From Verrucomicrobiales bacterium (GTDB lineage: Bacteria; Verrucomicrobiota; Verrucomicrobiia; Verrucomicrobiales; V1-33): DNA of 64,000 nt. The notes beneath the pieces were generated by a model. That model was not told where the DNA came from, searched no databases, and saw only the letters and a list, made by a program, of their open reading frames with translations. Numbering within the stretch: position 1 is the first letter of the stretch; each line of letters begins with the position of its first letter. A program made the position numbers and the translations under genes. This document shows, piece by piece, positions 45,601-52,068 of the stretch. The stretch covers positions 62,001 to 126,000 of the forward strand of contig JAQGPJ010000077.1 in assembly GCA_028293125.1 (NCBI GenBank). Reading direction: 5' to 3'.

Positions 45601-46455
45601 CACTTCATCTTCCGGGCGTCCGGAGCCAAAGGTGTCCACGATGAGCAGGGGCAGATTTGAGTCCGTGGCCGCCACTTCCGGGTCCAGCTGCACATAACCC
45701 TGCGCACAGGGCATTCCCGGTTTCCGCCCCGGCACGAATACCCGCGCCCGGAGCCGCGTGGACTTCGTGAGAATCAGAGGAGCATCATACACGGGTGACG
45801 AGGCGTCAGGCAGTTTGCCATTCAGCGTGTAGTGGATCACCGCTCCCGGCACCAGGCTCGACAGCATCACGGCCTGGGCATCGGTGAAAGTGCCGCCGGC
45901 AGGCTCCACCACCGGTGGATCCGGAGGGGAGTCCGCGGGATTGTTAATGGTGCCCGGCGACGGCGGACTGAAGAATCCCCGGGGAGCACTGTCCCCCGGA
46001 GCCAGCCTGCCGTAGGAAAAATCCTCCGTCTGCTCCGGCGTCAGCGCGGGATACAGATCCGCCATCGAGCCATCGGGCCGGATCAGCGCCAAGGCCTCGC
46101 CGGATTTTTTCAGAGCGAAATCCGTGTGCAGCGGCCGCCCGGTCTCCGCCCGGTCCTTGCCGGAGGCAAACACCACCAAACAGGCACCCGGCATCAGGGT
46201 GGTTTCCGGAAACTCCCAGCCGGTATGCTCCTCAGGGCGGTCGGTCAGCCGCCAACCTTTCAGATAAGCAGGCTCCCGACCGGTGTTCAGCAGCTCGATC
46301 CAGTCGATCAAATCCCCGTCCTCATCCCTCAAACCATTCACGGACTGGTTGGAGGAAAGAAATTCAGAAATGACAACCCCGGCGTGAAGCTTTGCCGACA
46401 GGGAGATCAGCAGAAGCCACGCCAGCATCATCCGGCGCGGGGGAGGGACGGACAT
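42616..46455 (-). CDS. Large secreted surface protein: lamin-tail, chitobiase-like and CotH kinase-like domains
   Basis: 1279 residues with signal peptide (after MSVPPPRRMM: LAWLLLISLSAKLHA). Domains in order: lamin-tail domain (about 25-150, VVISEFLSSNQSVNGLRDED, ISWIELLNTG-like LIDWIELLNTG); a chitobiase/HEX C-terminal-like segment (about 195-250, GAVIHYTLNGKLPDASSPVY); CotH kinase-like core (about 310-640, KYSITLESKDASGRDRD, LNAPYDYDRSLIRNPLVYQL, YAGVYTLMERIGRGTHRVNV, GPVWDFDRSLDS); another chitobiase-like element (about 695-720, DARIYYTTDGTDPRLFD); a galactose-binding-like region; and a second lamin-tail (about 1020-1130, FEFIELTNVSGQTLDLSGMS). CotH proteins are atypical kinases that phosphorylate extracellular proteins; here it may act in the envelope. 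It stands alone. Confidence 0.85.
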   Translation of the reverse strand: MSVPPPRRMMLAWLLLISLSAKLHAGVVISEFLSSNQSVNGLRDEDGDLIDWIELLNTGREPAYLKGWRLTDRPEEHTGWEFPETTLMPGACLVVFASGKDRAETGRPLHTDFALKKSGEALALIRPDGSMADLYPALTPEQTEDFSYGRLAPGDSAPRGFFSPPSPGTINNPADSPPDPPVVEPAGGTFTDAQAVMLSSLVPGAVIHYTLNGKLPDASSPVYDAPLILTKSTRLRARVFVPGRKPGMPCAQGYVQLDPEVAATDSNLPLLIVDTFGSGRPEDEVGALWMVFIPQTGTGRTVLTGTPQLDTLATVKVRGSSTANSAKYSITLESKDASGRDRDVSPAGMPQDEDWVLNAPYDYDRSLIRNPLVYQLSNDAGRYAVRTRAVELYLNTDGGPVSASDYAGVYTLMERIGRGTHRVNVEKMGAEGDAAPSVQGGYVLKIDRADPGDTGFKGGGQQIYWVDPSESKATGPQLVWIKNYLDEWQKSLTAPDFFDPVNGYAKRSDPESFIDHHLLNVAVKNVDGLRLSSYFSKSRYGRLTAGPVWDFDRSLDSVDGRDDNYNTWRGETGDLGTDFFRHPWYQEMFRDSNFAQRWIDRLEELRQGALSDSHIAGVIARQVAELTEAAPRNFTRWPERAPRAGGWSAEIDHLRGWFLNRLHWMDAQVTRPPTADHVSGRVEPGRTVTLNSPSLNRPDARIYYTTDGTDPRLFDTTQGQSFITDTFVSGNHPVRILLPVVNPGTAWRDGSVFDDSSWLGGTGGVGYDDSMDYVSYVGLNLEPPPDNQRMKGVTPLCLMRFRFETTRQRIAALGLLKLRMRYDDGFTAWLNGVRIASANTPPAGSAWNAGATANHPDSEAVVWQDFDVPEFASLLREGENVLAIQGLNYGVNSTDFLMQAELVGGHIPADAPEMAPQAQVYSGPLTINKNTVLTARTYDPAGPFTPWPYTGAGSGQTPVLSHWSAPLRLTLTVDAVPAAAGLLTVSEIMYHPAAPTAGQLAQGFLKSSDFEFIELTNVSGQTLDLSGMSLGGGVSFAFAATSPQSLVAPGGTVVLAANDAAFTARYGSAIPVSGSFSGHLDNSGDTLTLTAANGAAIQSFAFADSAPWPAAADGGGASLELKNPAARPLPGKAISWQASSDPGGTPGGQTTATYPVWRQRHFQDGGAASDPQADPDHDSVPNLLEFACGTSPVLSNPPPGGLCTVAVLNGQECLTMPMSRRQEIMGTWTLESSTDLIHWASAECTFSILARGGGMEHLTVYCPLGTGAGRWLRFRFEAP

Positions 46456-46875
46456 TGAAGGAGCGGAAAGGGCGAATAGATTATGCCCGGATATGAGAGA
46501 CGGGCAAAGCAGAATGATTCAACTCAGCATAGGCCTTCAAATCCTCCGATGACAAGCTGGGAATCGCTTTTTACAGGAGATTTCCTGATCCTTGAGAGAG
46601 ACTTAATTATATATTATTTTTTTATTAAAATAGAATATTTTCGACCTGATTCATGATAGTCGGGTGGTCACTGGATAGAGATATCCGGTAATTCCGAAGT
46701 TTGGAATTCCCGGCTGAAGCCAATGCCGGATACGGAGGCGCGGAAGGGTGCCGCACACGGGAATGCCTGACTGAAACAGGTGGCGCCGCCGCGGAATTTG
46801 TGCCAATTCTTCCCCTCTCGATGCCCGGGCTGCTGCCGGCGCCGGGGCAGGCTGGCGGACTTCCCCCCTTTTCCC
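46456..46875. other. Intergenic with an AT-rich promoter-like stretch
   Basis: 420 bases between two divergently oriented genes: the CotH-like gene (minus) and the COG0523 GTPase (plus). No gene is supported. Bases 46590-46650 are strongly AT-rich (TTAATTATATATTATTTTTT and similar), standing out from the GC-rich surroundings, and are likely to hold the promoters for one or both genes. No perfect zinc-uptake-regulator-type palindrome was found by eye. Confidence 0.4.
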
Positions 46876-48003
46876 ATGTTACCCGAATCCCGGAAGGCTC
46901 TTTATCTCATGATCGGCGGTTTCCTCGGTGCCGGTAAAACTACGGCCATCGGCCGGCTGGCGCGGCACCTCAGCGGCAAGGGGCTGCGTGTCGGCCTGAT
47001 CACCAATGACCAGGCGGGCGGGCTGGTGGACACCGCTCTTCTGCGCGGGCAGGGCTTCGCGACCGAGGAGATCGCCGGCGGCTGTTTCTGCTGCCGGTTC
47101 AACACCCTCGTGGATGCCGCCTCCCGGCTGAATGAATCCACCCGGCCGGATGTGTTCATCGCTGAACCGGTCGGCAGCTGCACCGATCTCGTGGCCACGG
47201 TTACCTATCCGCTGCGCCGGATGTACGGCCAGGACTTCACCATCGCTCCGCTGAGCGTGCTGGTGGACCCCATCCGGGCACAGCGTATCTTTGGCCTGGA
47301 GAGCGGCGGGACTTTTTCCTCCAAAGTGGCCTACATCTTCAAAAAGCAGCTGGAGGAGGCGGACGTGATCGTCATCAGCAAGAGCGATCTCCTGCCCCCG
47401 GCTCAAATGGAGGAGCTCACCGGTGTGCTGGAACGGAATTTTCCGAAAGCCCGTATTTTCGCCGCCTCCTCCCGTCAGGGGGATGGACTGGACGAATGGT
47501 TTGCCGCCGTCCTGGAGGGCAAGCCGGGCGACCGCAGCCCGATGGTCCTGGATTACGAGGTCTATGCCGACGGCGAGGCCCTGCTGGGCTGGCTGAATGC
47601 CACTGTCACGCTGAAAGCCGTGGAGGAGTTCGACGCCAATGAGTTTCTCAAAACCCTCGCCGCCTCCGTGCAGCGGAGGCTGGCGGGCATCGAGATCGCC
47701 CACTTCAAGATGACTTTCAGCCCCGATGATGGCATCCGGGGGGAACTGGCGTCCATCAATCTGGTCCGCACTGACTACGTGCCGGAGCTGGGCATGGAGC
47801 TGGACGAGGAGACGCTGGGCGGCCAGCTGATTGTCAATCTCCGGGCCGAGGGGGCGCCTGAAGATCTGGTGGAGGCCGTGCGCGCCGGTCTGCAGGAGGT
47901 CAGCGCCGGCTTTCCCACGCTCCGGACCACTCTGGACCACGAGGAGCATTTCCGCCCCGGCAAGCCCACACCGACCCACCGCGATGGCCATGCACCTGTG
48001 TAG
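46876..48003 (+). CDS. G3E-family P-loop GTPase (COG0523/CobW-YjiA type, metal chaperone-like)
   Basis: 375 residues from ATG 46876. Walker A is MIGGFLGAGKTTAIGRLARH; the metal-binding C-x-C-C signature is EEIAGGCFCCRFNTLVDAA; Walker B EPVGSC lies downstream, and ISKSDLLPP is the NKxD-equivalent motif. The C-terminal half is the CobW C-like domain. The family loads zinc or other metals into target proteins, often under zinc limitation; the specific target is not evident. The last residues PTPTHRDGHAPV include two His. The divergent neighbour is the CotH-like gene. No zinc-paralogue gene was seen nearby. Confidence 0.85.
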   Translation: MLPESRKALYLMIGGFLGAGKTTAIGRLARHLSGKGLRVGLITNDQAGGLVDTALLRGQGFATEEIAGGCFCCRFNTLVDAASRLNESTRPDVFIAEPVGSCTDLVATVTYPLRRMYGQDFTIAPLSVLVDPIRAQRIFGLESGGTFSSKVAYIFKKQLEEADVIVISKSDLLPPAQMEELTGVLERNFPKARIFAASSRQGDGLDEWFAAVLEGKPGDRSPMVLDYEVYADGEALLGWLNATVTLKAVEEFDANEFLKTLAASVQRRLAGIEIAHFKMTFSPDDGIRGELASINLVRTDYVPELGMELDEETLGGQLIVNLRAEGAPEDLVEAVRAGLQEVSAGFPTLRTTLDHEEHFRPGKPTPTHRDGHAPV

Positions 48004-48068
48004 ATCGCGGTGAAGGGCGGCTGCCGGCCGGACAGCGGCTGTTGCCGGGAACCGGGCTTCCCTCCGGC

Positions 48069-48794
48069 TCAAAGCAGAACCGACCAGCGGTGCAGGGTCA
48101 CGGGATGTTTGAGCCAAGCATTGTTATCCTGATGTCCTTTCAGGATGACCACTTGGCCGATACCGGGATCCGCCTCCGCCCATTCCTCCCCGCCCAGAAA
48201 AACCAGCACATGAGCCCCGTCCCCGGTGACCGCCAGATCACCCGGCAGCAGCGGACTGTAGTCCATCTCTGAAATCCGGCCCTTGATCCCCAAAGGACGC
48301 GTGAAGCCCCGGTGCCCCTCCGACAGGGCCAAAGCGCTGGCATCGAACATCCACTGATGCGCGAACTCCCGCAGCGCGCCGGGATCCGCATGGCGCAGGG
48401 CGCGGGAAATCAGAGCGTCCCGCAGCGCCCGGCGCGGCAGGCCGGAGCAGTCGATCCCGCGGGGGCTTTCCCCGCCCCACAAATAAGGGGTGGACTCCAG
48501 TCGCCGCAGCCGGGCCACATAATCCGCCCGCAGTTCCGTGGCATTCATCCGCCGTGCCGGCAGCAGCCACAGTCCACCCGCCAGCGGAGGCAGAATCAGC
48601 AAAGCGGTGCGGATCCCCTTCCGCTTCCAAAGGAGTGCCACCAGCCCGCCCCACACTCCGGCCGCGGCCATGATCTGCACCAGACGCTGAATCATAAAAC
48701 TTACCGGGTTCAGTGCCGTGGCAAAAACAATCACCACCGCTAAAACCGTGAAAAGCATCAGCAGCCGGCGCAAAGTGGAAGTCATGAGGGACAT
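48069..48794 (-). CDS. Membrane-anchored NlpC/P60-type peptidase-like protein
   Basis: 241 residues. The first 80 residues contain two to three membrane segments (LRRLLMLFTVLAVVIVFATA, MAAAGVWGGLVALLW, TALLILPPLAGGLWLLPARR). The NlpC/P60 domain follows, with TPYLWGGESPRGIDCSGLPR carrying the catalytic Cys and YSPLLPGDLAVTGDGAHVLV carrying the catalytic His. NlpC/P60 enzymes cut cell-wall peptides; membrane anchoring suits peptidoglycan remodelling. The C-terminus ends in HPVTLHRWSVLL. It is convergent with the COG0523 gene. Confidence 0.8.
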   Translation of the reverse strand: MSLMTSTLRRLLMLFTVLAVVIVFATALNPVSFMIQRLVQIMAAAGVWGGLVALLWKRKGIRTALLILPPLAGGLWLLPARRMNATELRADYVARLRRLESTPYLWGGESPRGIDCSGLPRRALRDALISRALRHADPGALREFAHQWMFDASALALSEGHRGFTRPLGIKGRISEMDYSPLLPGDLAVTGDGAHVLVFLGGEEWAEADPGIGQVVILKGHQDNNAWLKHPVTLHRWSVLL

Positions 48795-49066
48795 CCATAC
48801 CGGATTTTCCAGTTCCGGGAAACTCTGTTATGCGGATTTTTGCCCTCTGTAAAAAAAGGCCCCGCCATCCTGACGGATCACCAGAGTCATACTGTCCCTG
48901 CAGGGCACCGGCGGCCGGAGTTGCAAAAGAATGCACTGGGACCGGGGTTGTGGGGAAAAGACGGCATGCGGAACGCGTAATGGCGGAGCAGGCGGCGGAC
49001 TGCCCTTGCCTTTGCCCTGTTTATACCATCCTGCCTGCACTGAATCCTCATCCTGCCGCCTCCCCT

Positions 49067-50149
49067 ATGAGAATACCAATATCCCGGTTTTTTCCTTTGC
49101 TGTTTCTGTCCGCTGCTTTTCCGGTCCAGCCCCCATCGGTTCAGGCGGAGGAGGTTTCGCCGCAGGTCCTGGAGCGCATCGCCTTCGGCTCCTGTGATGA
49201 TCAGAACCGTCCGCAGCCCATCTGGGAGCAGATCGCGAAACAGAAGCCCCAGCTGTTTCTGGCGCTGGGGGACAACATCTACGGCGACACCACGGACATG
49301 GAGGTGATGAAGGCGAAATACGCAAAGTTGGGGGCCTGGCCGGAGTATCAGCATCTCCTCCGGACCTGTCCAGTGCTGGCCACCTGGGATGACCACGACT
49401 ATGGGGTCAATGACGGCGGGGCCGGTTATTCCCGGAAGGTGGAGTCCCAGCGGATCATGCTCGACTTTTACAAGGTTCCGGGAGACTCACCACGCCGGAA
49501 ACGGCCGGGAGTGTATGAATCCTGGCGCTTCGGGCCGGAGGGGAAGCGGGTGCAGATCATCCTGCTGGACCAGCGGTATTTCCGCAGCCGTCCCGTGAAG
49601 GACACCCGCGCGGCGGAGGAGAAGGCCAAATTGAACCTCGTCGGCTGGTATGTGCCCGATCCCGATCCGAAAGCCACCATCCTTGGTGACACGCAGTGGG
49701 CCTGGCTGGAGGAGCAGCTGAAGCTGCCGGCGGACCTGCGCCTCATCGGATCCAGCTATCAGGTCATCGCCAGCGAGAAGGGCATGGAGTCCTGGGGGTA
49801 TTTCCCTTTGGAGCGCCAGCGCCTCTACCATCTCATCGGCAAAACCGGAGCCAACGGCGTGGTGTTTCTCTCCGGGGATGTGCATTTCTCCGAGATCTCG
49901 GAGACCAAAGAGGGACCATATCCCCTTATGGATTTCACCAGCAGCGGCCTTACCCACAGCAGCCCGGTCTGGGCTGCGGCGGTCAACACCTTCCGCGTCA
50001 GCCCCATCGCTTATGCGGAGCCGACCTTCGGGCAGCTGCTCATCGACTGGAAGGCTGTGCCGCCCACGCTGACCATGCAGGCCTGCGGCCTCACCGGAGA
50101 CGTGGCCTTCTCCAAAACAGTGTCCCTGGGGGATCTGCGGAAAAAATAA
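49067..50149 (+). CDS. Secreted PhoD-like alkaline phosphatase family protein
   Basis: 360 residues. The signal peptide is MRIPISRFFPLLFLSAAFPV ending near VQA. Metallophosphoesterase motifs: IAFGSCDDQNRPQPIWEQI, LFLALGDNIYGDTTDME (metal-binding Asp/Asn), CPVLATWDDHDYGVNDGGAG, LRLIGSSYQVIASEKG and GVVFLSGDVHFSEI (His). These are the PhoD-type core of bacterial phosphodiesterase/phosphatases that release phosphate from organic phosphates in the periplasm. Length and order are canonical. It is flanked by short intergenic DNA, with the zinc-tail gene convergent. Confidence 0.9.
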   Translation: MRIPISRFFPLLFLSAAFPVQPPSVQAEEVSPQVLERIAFGSCDDQNRPQPIWEQIAKQKPQLFLALGDNIYGDTTDMEVMKAKYAKLGAWPEYQHLLRTCPVLATWDDHDYGVNDGGAGYSRKVESQRIMLDFYKVPGDSPRRKRPGVYESWRFGPEGKRVQIILLDQRYFRSRPVKDTRAAEEKAKLNLVGWYVPDPDPKATILGDTQWAWLEEQLKLPADLRLIGSSYQVIASEKGMESWGYFPLERQRLYHLIGKTGANGVVFLSGDVHFSEISETKEGPYPLMDFTSSGLTHSSPVWAAAVNTFRVSPIAYAEPTFGQLLIDWKAVPPTLTMQACGLTGDVAFSKTVSLGDLRKK

Positions 50150-50209
50150 GCCCTCGCGCCGGTTCCGCCCGCCGTGGAACGCGCGGCGCCTCTCCCGCAC
50201 AAAGGGTGA

Positions 50210-50416
50210 TCAGCAGCAGCCTTTCTCCCCACAACCGCAGCCGCCGGATTCCGGGAGGATGACGGGACTGCCGTCATCGTTGAAAACGCGCTCCCAAGCT
50301 TCGCCAGTGTGCGGGTGGGCAGCCATTGGAGCCTCATCATTTTCCTGACTGATCTGGTAATAGACTGGTTCGCCACCGCTGTTGACGGGAGGAATCTGGT
50401 AGAGAAAATTCGGCAT
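50210..50416 (-). CDS. Small Cys-tailed protein of unknown function
   Basis: 68 residues from ATG 50416 (MPNFLYQIPPVNSG; a longer frame to 50494 is less natural). The middle has VYYQISQENDEAPMAAHPHT and a GEAWERVFNDDGSPV segment, and the C-terminus ends PESGGCGCGEKGCC, four Cys within eight residues, likely to bind metal (zinc or iron-sulfur) or form a redox tail. The overall pattern recalls FmdB-type short zinc proteins but lacks their usual C-x2-C ribbon. The gene is convergent with the phosphatase and upstream of an exported protein. Confidence 0.6.
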   Translation of the reverse strand: MPNFLYQIPPVNSGGEPVYYQISQENDEAPMAAHPHTGEAWERVFNDDGSPVILPESGGCGCGEKGCC

Positions 50417-50544
50417 GGCTGGAGAAAGGAAGGGAAGGAGAAAAGGACGGACCGGCAGGGAGGGGATCCGGCAAGGCACGGGATGGAGCATCACCCCGCA
50501 CCTTTCAAAAATACCGGTGCCCGGCTTGTCTGTATGCCTGTCTG

Positions 50545-51096
50545 TTATTTGGTCAGAGCCGCGGTGATGATCTGCTTGATGCTGTCCTTTTGGGCCAGAG
50601 TGGCAGCCTGCGGGCCGGTGACTTTGAGAAAAACATCCCCCTCCGGGCTCTGGAGAATGGCTCCGACCATGGCGTAGTCCCGCATGGGCGTTTTTTTGGC
50701 GGACATGGCGGGGCCGCTGAGGAAGGTGCCGGTGATGGTGACCAGCAGGGCTTTCTGTCCGCTCACGGTGATCTCCTCACGCGTCATCGGGGCGGGATTG
50801 CCCTGGGTGTCCGGCAGGAACTGCTTCTGCCAGCGCTGGAGATTGGGCTCCACCCCGCCGCCCTGACCGGATCCGAAGTGGTAAAAGTCTGCCTCGATGC
50901 TCGCGGCACCGTCCTTTCCGGGCAGGGTGAAGCCGCCCGCGCTCATGGCCTTCTTCTCTTTCCTGGCCTCCCAGGGAGCGGCCACTTTGAAGGTAAAGGC
51001 GCCGACTTTCAGCTCGGCGGGTTTGGCATCCTCCGCGCGGGAGGGGGAGGCAACGGCGGCAAAAAGGGCGAAAGCGGTAAGCAGGGGGCGGATCAT
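50545..51096 (-). CDS. Exported hypothetical protein
   Basis: 183 residues with a signal peptide (MIRPLLTAFALFAAVASPSR, cleavage near SRA). The mature part reads AELKVGAFTFKVAAPWEARK, SIEADFYHFGSGQGGG and GQKALLVTITGTFLSGPAMS, a beta-rich sandwich-like protein of about 160 residues. C-terminal KDSIKQIITAALTK is a helix. Secreted proteins of this size and style recur in Verrucomicrobia but their function is unknown. It lies downstream of a Dabb gene and upstream of the Cys-tailed gene on the same strand. Confidence 0.7.
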   Translation of the reverse strand: MIRPLLTAFALFAAVASPSRAEDAKPAELKVGAFTFKVAAPWEARKEKKAMSAGGFTLPGKDGAASIEADFYHFGSGQGGGVEPNLQRWQKQFLPDTQGNPAPMTREEITVSGQKALLVTITGTFLSGPAMSAKKTPMRDYAMVGAILQSPEGDVFLKVTGPQAATLAQKDSIKQIITAALTK

Positions 51097-51291
51097 GGCG
51101 CGGGAAGGGTGGTGAATGGTGCTGAGTTTCTAAGGTTGGGGAGCGGTTCCGGTTTCCTGAATTGCCTGATGTTGATGCGTGGAACCCTATCCCGAAAGCG
51201 GCGGATGAAGCCGTCACGATACGGCATGACGGGCTTCAACAGGGCTGAAAGCCGCGCGTGGCGCGGAACCACGGGAAATAACGCCCGGAAA

Positions 51292-51609
51292 TCAGGAGTA
51301 CTTCACGTTTTTCCCCGGCTCCAGCTCGTAATCGAGCACCATCTTCTCCAAGGTGTAGGGCCGGATCACATCGCTGAGGAACTTGTGGTGCACGGCGTCG
51401 TCCAGAAAAATGCGCTGCTTGGCGCGGTTCTCAAAATCCAGCCCCACGAAGAACGGCCACTCGCTGCCGGGATCAATCCTTCGTCCGGAGCGCACGGCCA
51501 TGACTTCGGGAACCTTGAGGAGCAGACTGCGGGTGCGCCGGATCATTTCCTCAAGAATCTCCTCCGTGACTCCGGGGTGGAGTTTGTAAAGTGCCAGTTG
51601 ATGGACCAT
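51292..51609 (-). CDS. Stress-responsive A/B barrel (Dabb) domain protein
   Basis: 105 residues. The ferredoxin-like Dabb pattern is clear: MVHQLALYKLHPGVTEEILE (H at the strand end), VMAVRSGRRIDPGSEWPFFV, and DDAVHHKFLSDVIRPYTLEK near the C-terminus. Members form dimeric alpha/beta barrels found in plants and bacteria; some participate in polyketide cyclisation, but most bacterial ones are of unknown function. It lies 39 bases downstream of nuoA on the same strand. Confidence 0.9.
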   Translation of the reverse strand: MVHQLALYKLHPGVTEEILEEMIRRTRSLLLKVPEVMAVRSGRRIDPGSEWPFFVGLDFENRAKQRIFLDDAVHHKFLSDVIRPYTLEKMVLDYELEPGKNVKYS

Positions 51610-51648
51610 GCCGGGAGGGGCGCGGAAGCGCCGGAATCATTGGATCAC

Positions 51649-52020
51649 TCAGTCATTCCACTTCAGCGCGCCTTTTTTCAGCGCGTAAACGTAAGCCACG
51701 AGCAGCACGAAGGCGAAGCCCGCCATGCTCCAGAAAGCGGTGGTGCTGTGCAGCACGAGATCCTTGAAAGTGACCGCCCAGGGGAACATGAACACCACCT
51801 CGATGTCAAAGAGGACAAAAAGCATGGCCACCATGTAGAACTTCACGCTGAACCGCGGCTGCATGTCGCCGATGGGCAGCATGCCGCACTCGTAGGCGGA
51901 GTCCTTGATGGCGTTGCGCTTGCCGCTTTTCCCGAGCAGCACGGACACCGCCAGGGTGACAGCGGCAAATCCTGATGCGATCAGGATTTGCATGAGGACG
52001 GGAAGGTAGTCTTGCAGCAT
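51649..52020 (-). CDS. nuoA: NADH-quinone oxidoreductase subunit A, isolated
   Basis: 123 residues from ATG 52020 (MLQDYLPVLMQIL). Three membrane helices are seen, plus the subunit-A signature KDSAYECGMLPIGDMQPRFS then VKFYMVAMLFVLFDIEVVFM, with the conserved Cys-Gly and Asp-Ile-Glu. It forms part of the membrane arm of complex I (quinone site lining). The other nuo genes are not within the window, so this is either an isolated copy or the 5' end of a split operon; the downstream neighbour is a Dabb gene, not nuoB. Confidence 0.93.
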   Translation of the reverse strand: MLQDYLPVLMQILIASGFAAVTLAVSVLLGKSGKRNAIKDSAYECGMLPIGDMQPRFSVKFYMVAMLFVLFDIEVVFMFPWAVTFKDLVLHSTTAFWSMAGFAFVLLVAYVYALKKGALKWND

Positions 52021-52068
52021 GGCCTCCCCTTTTACCATCCGCCGCCACGGGATCAAGCGGACTCCGGG

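Noticed and set aside
48830-49066. In-frame upstream extension of the PhoD-like gene
   Set aside because: It would place about 80 residues ahead of an excellent signal peptide at ATG 49067.
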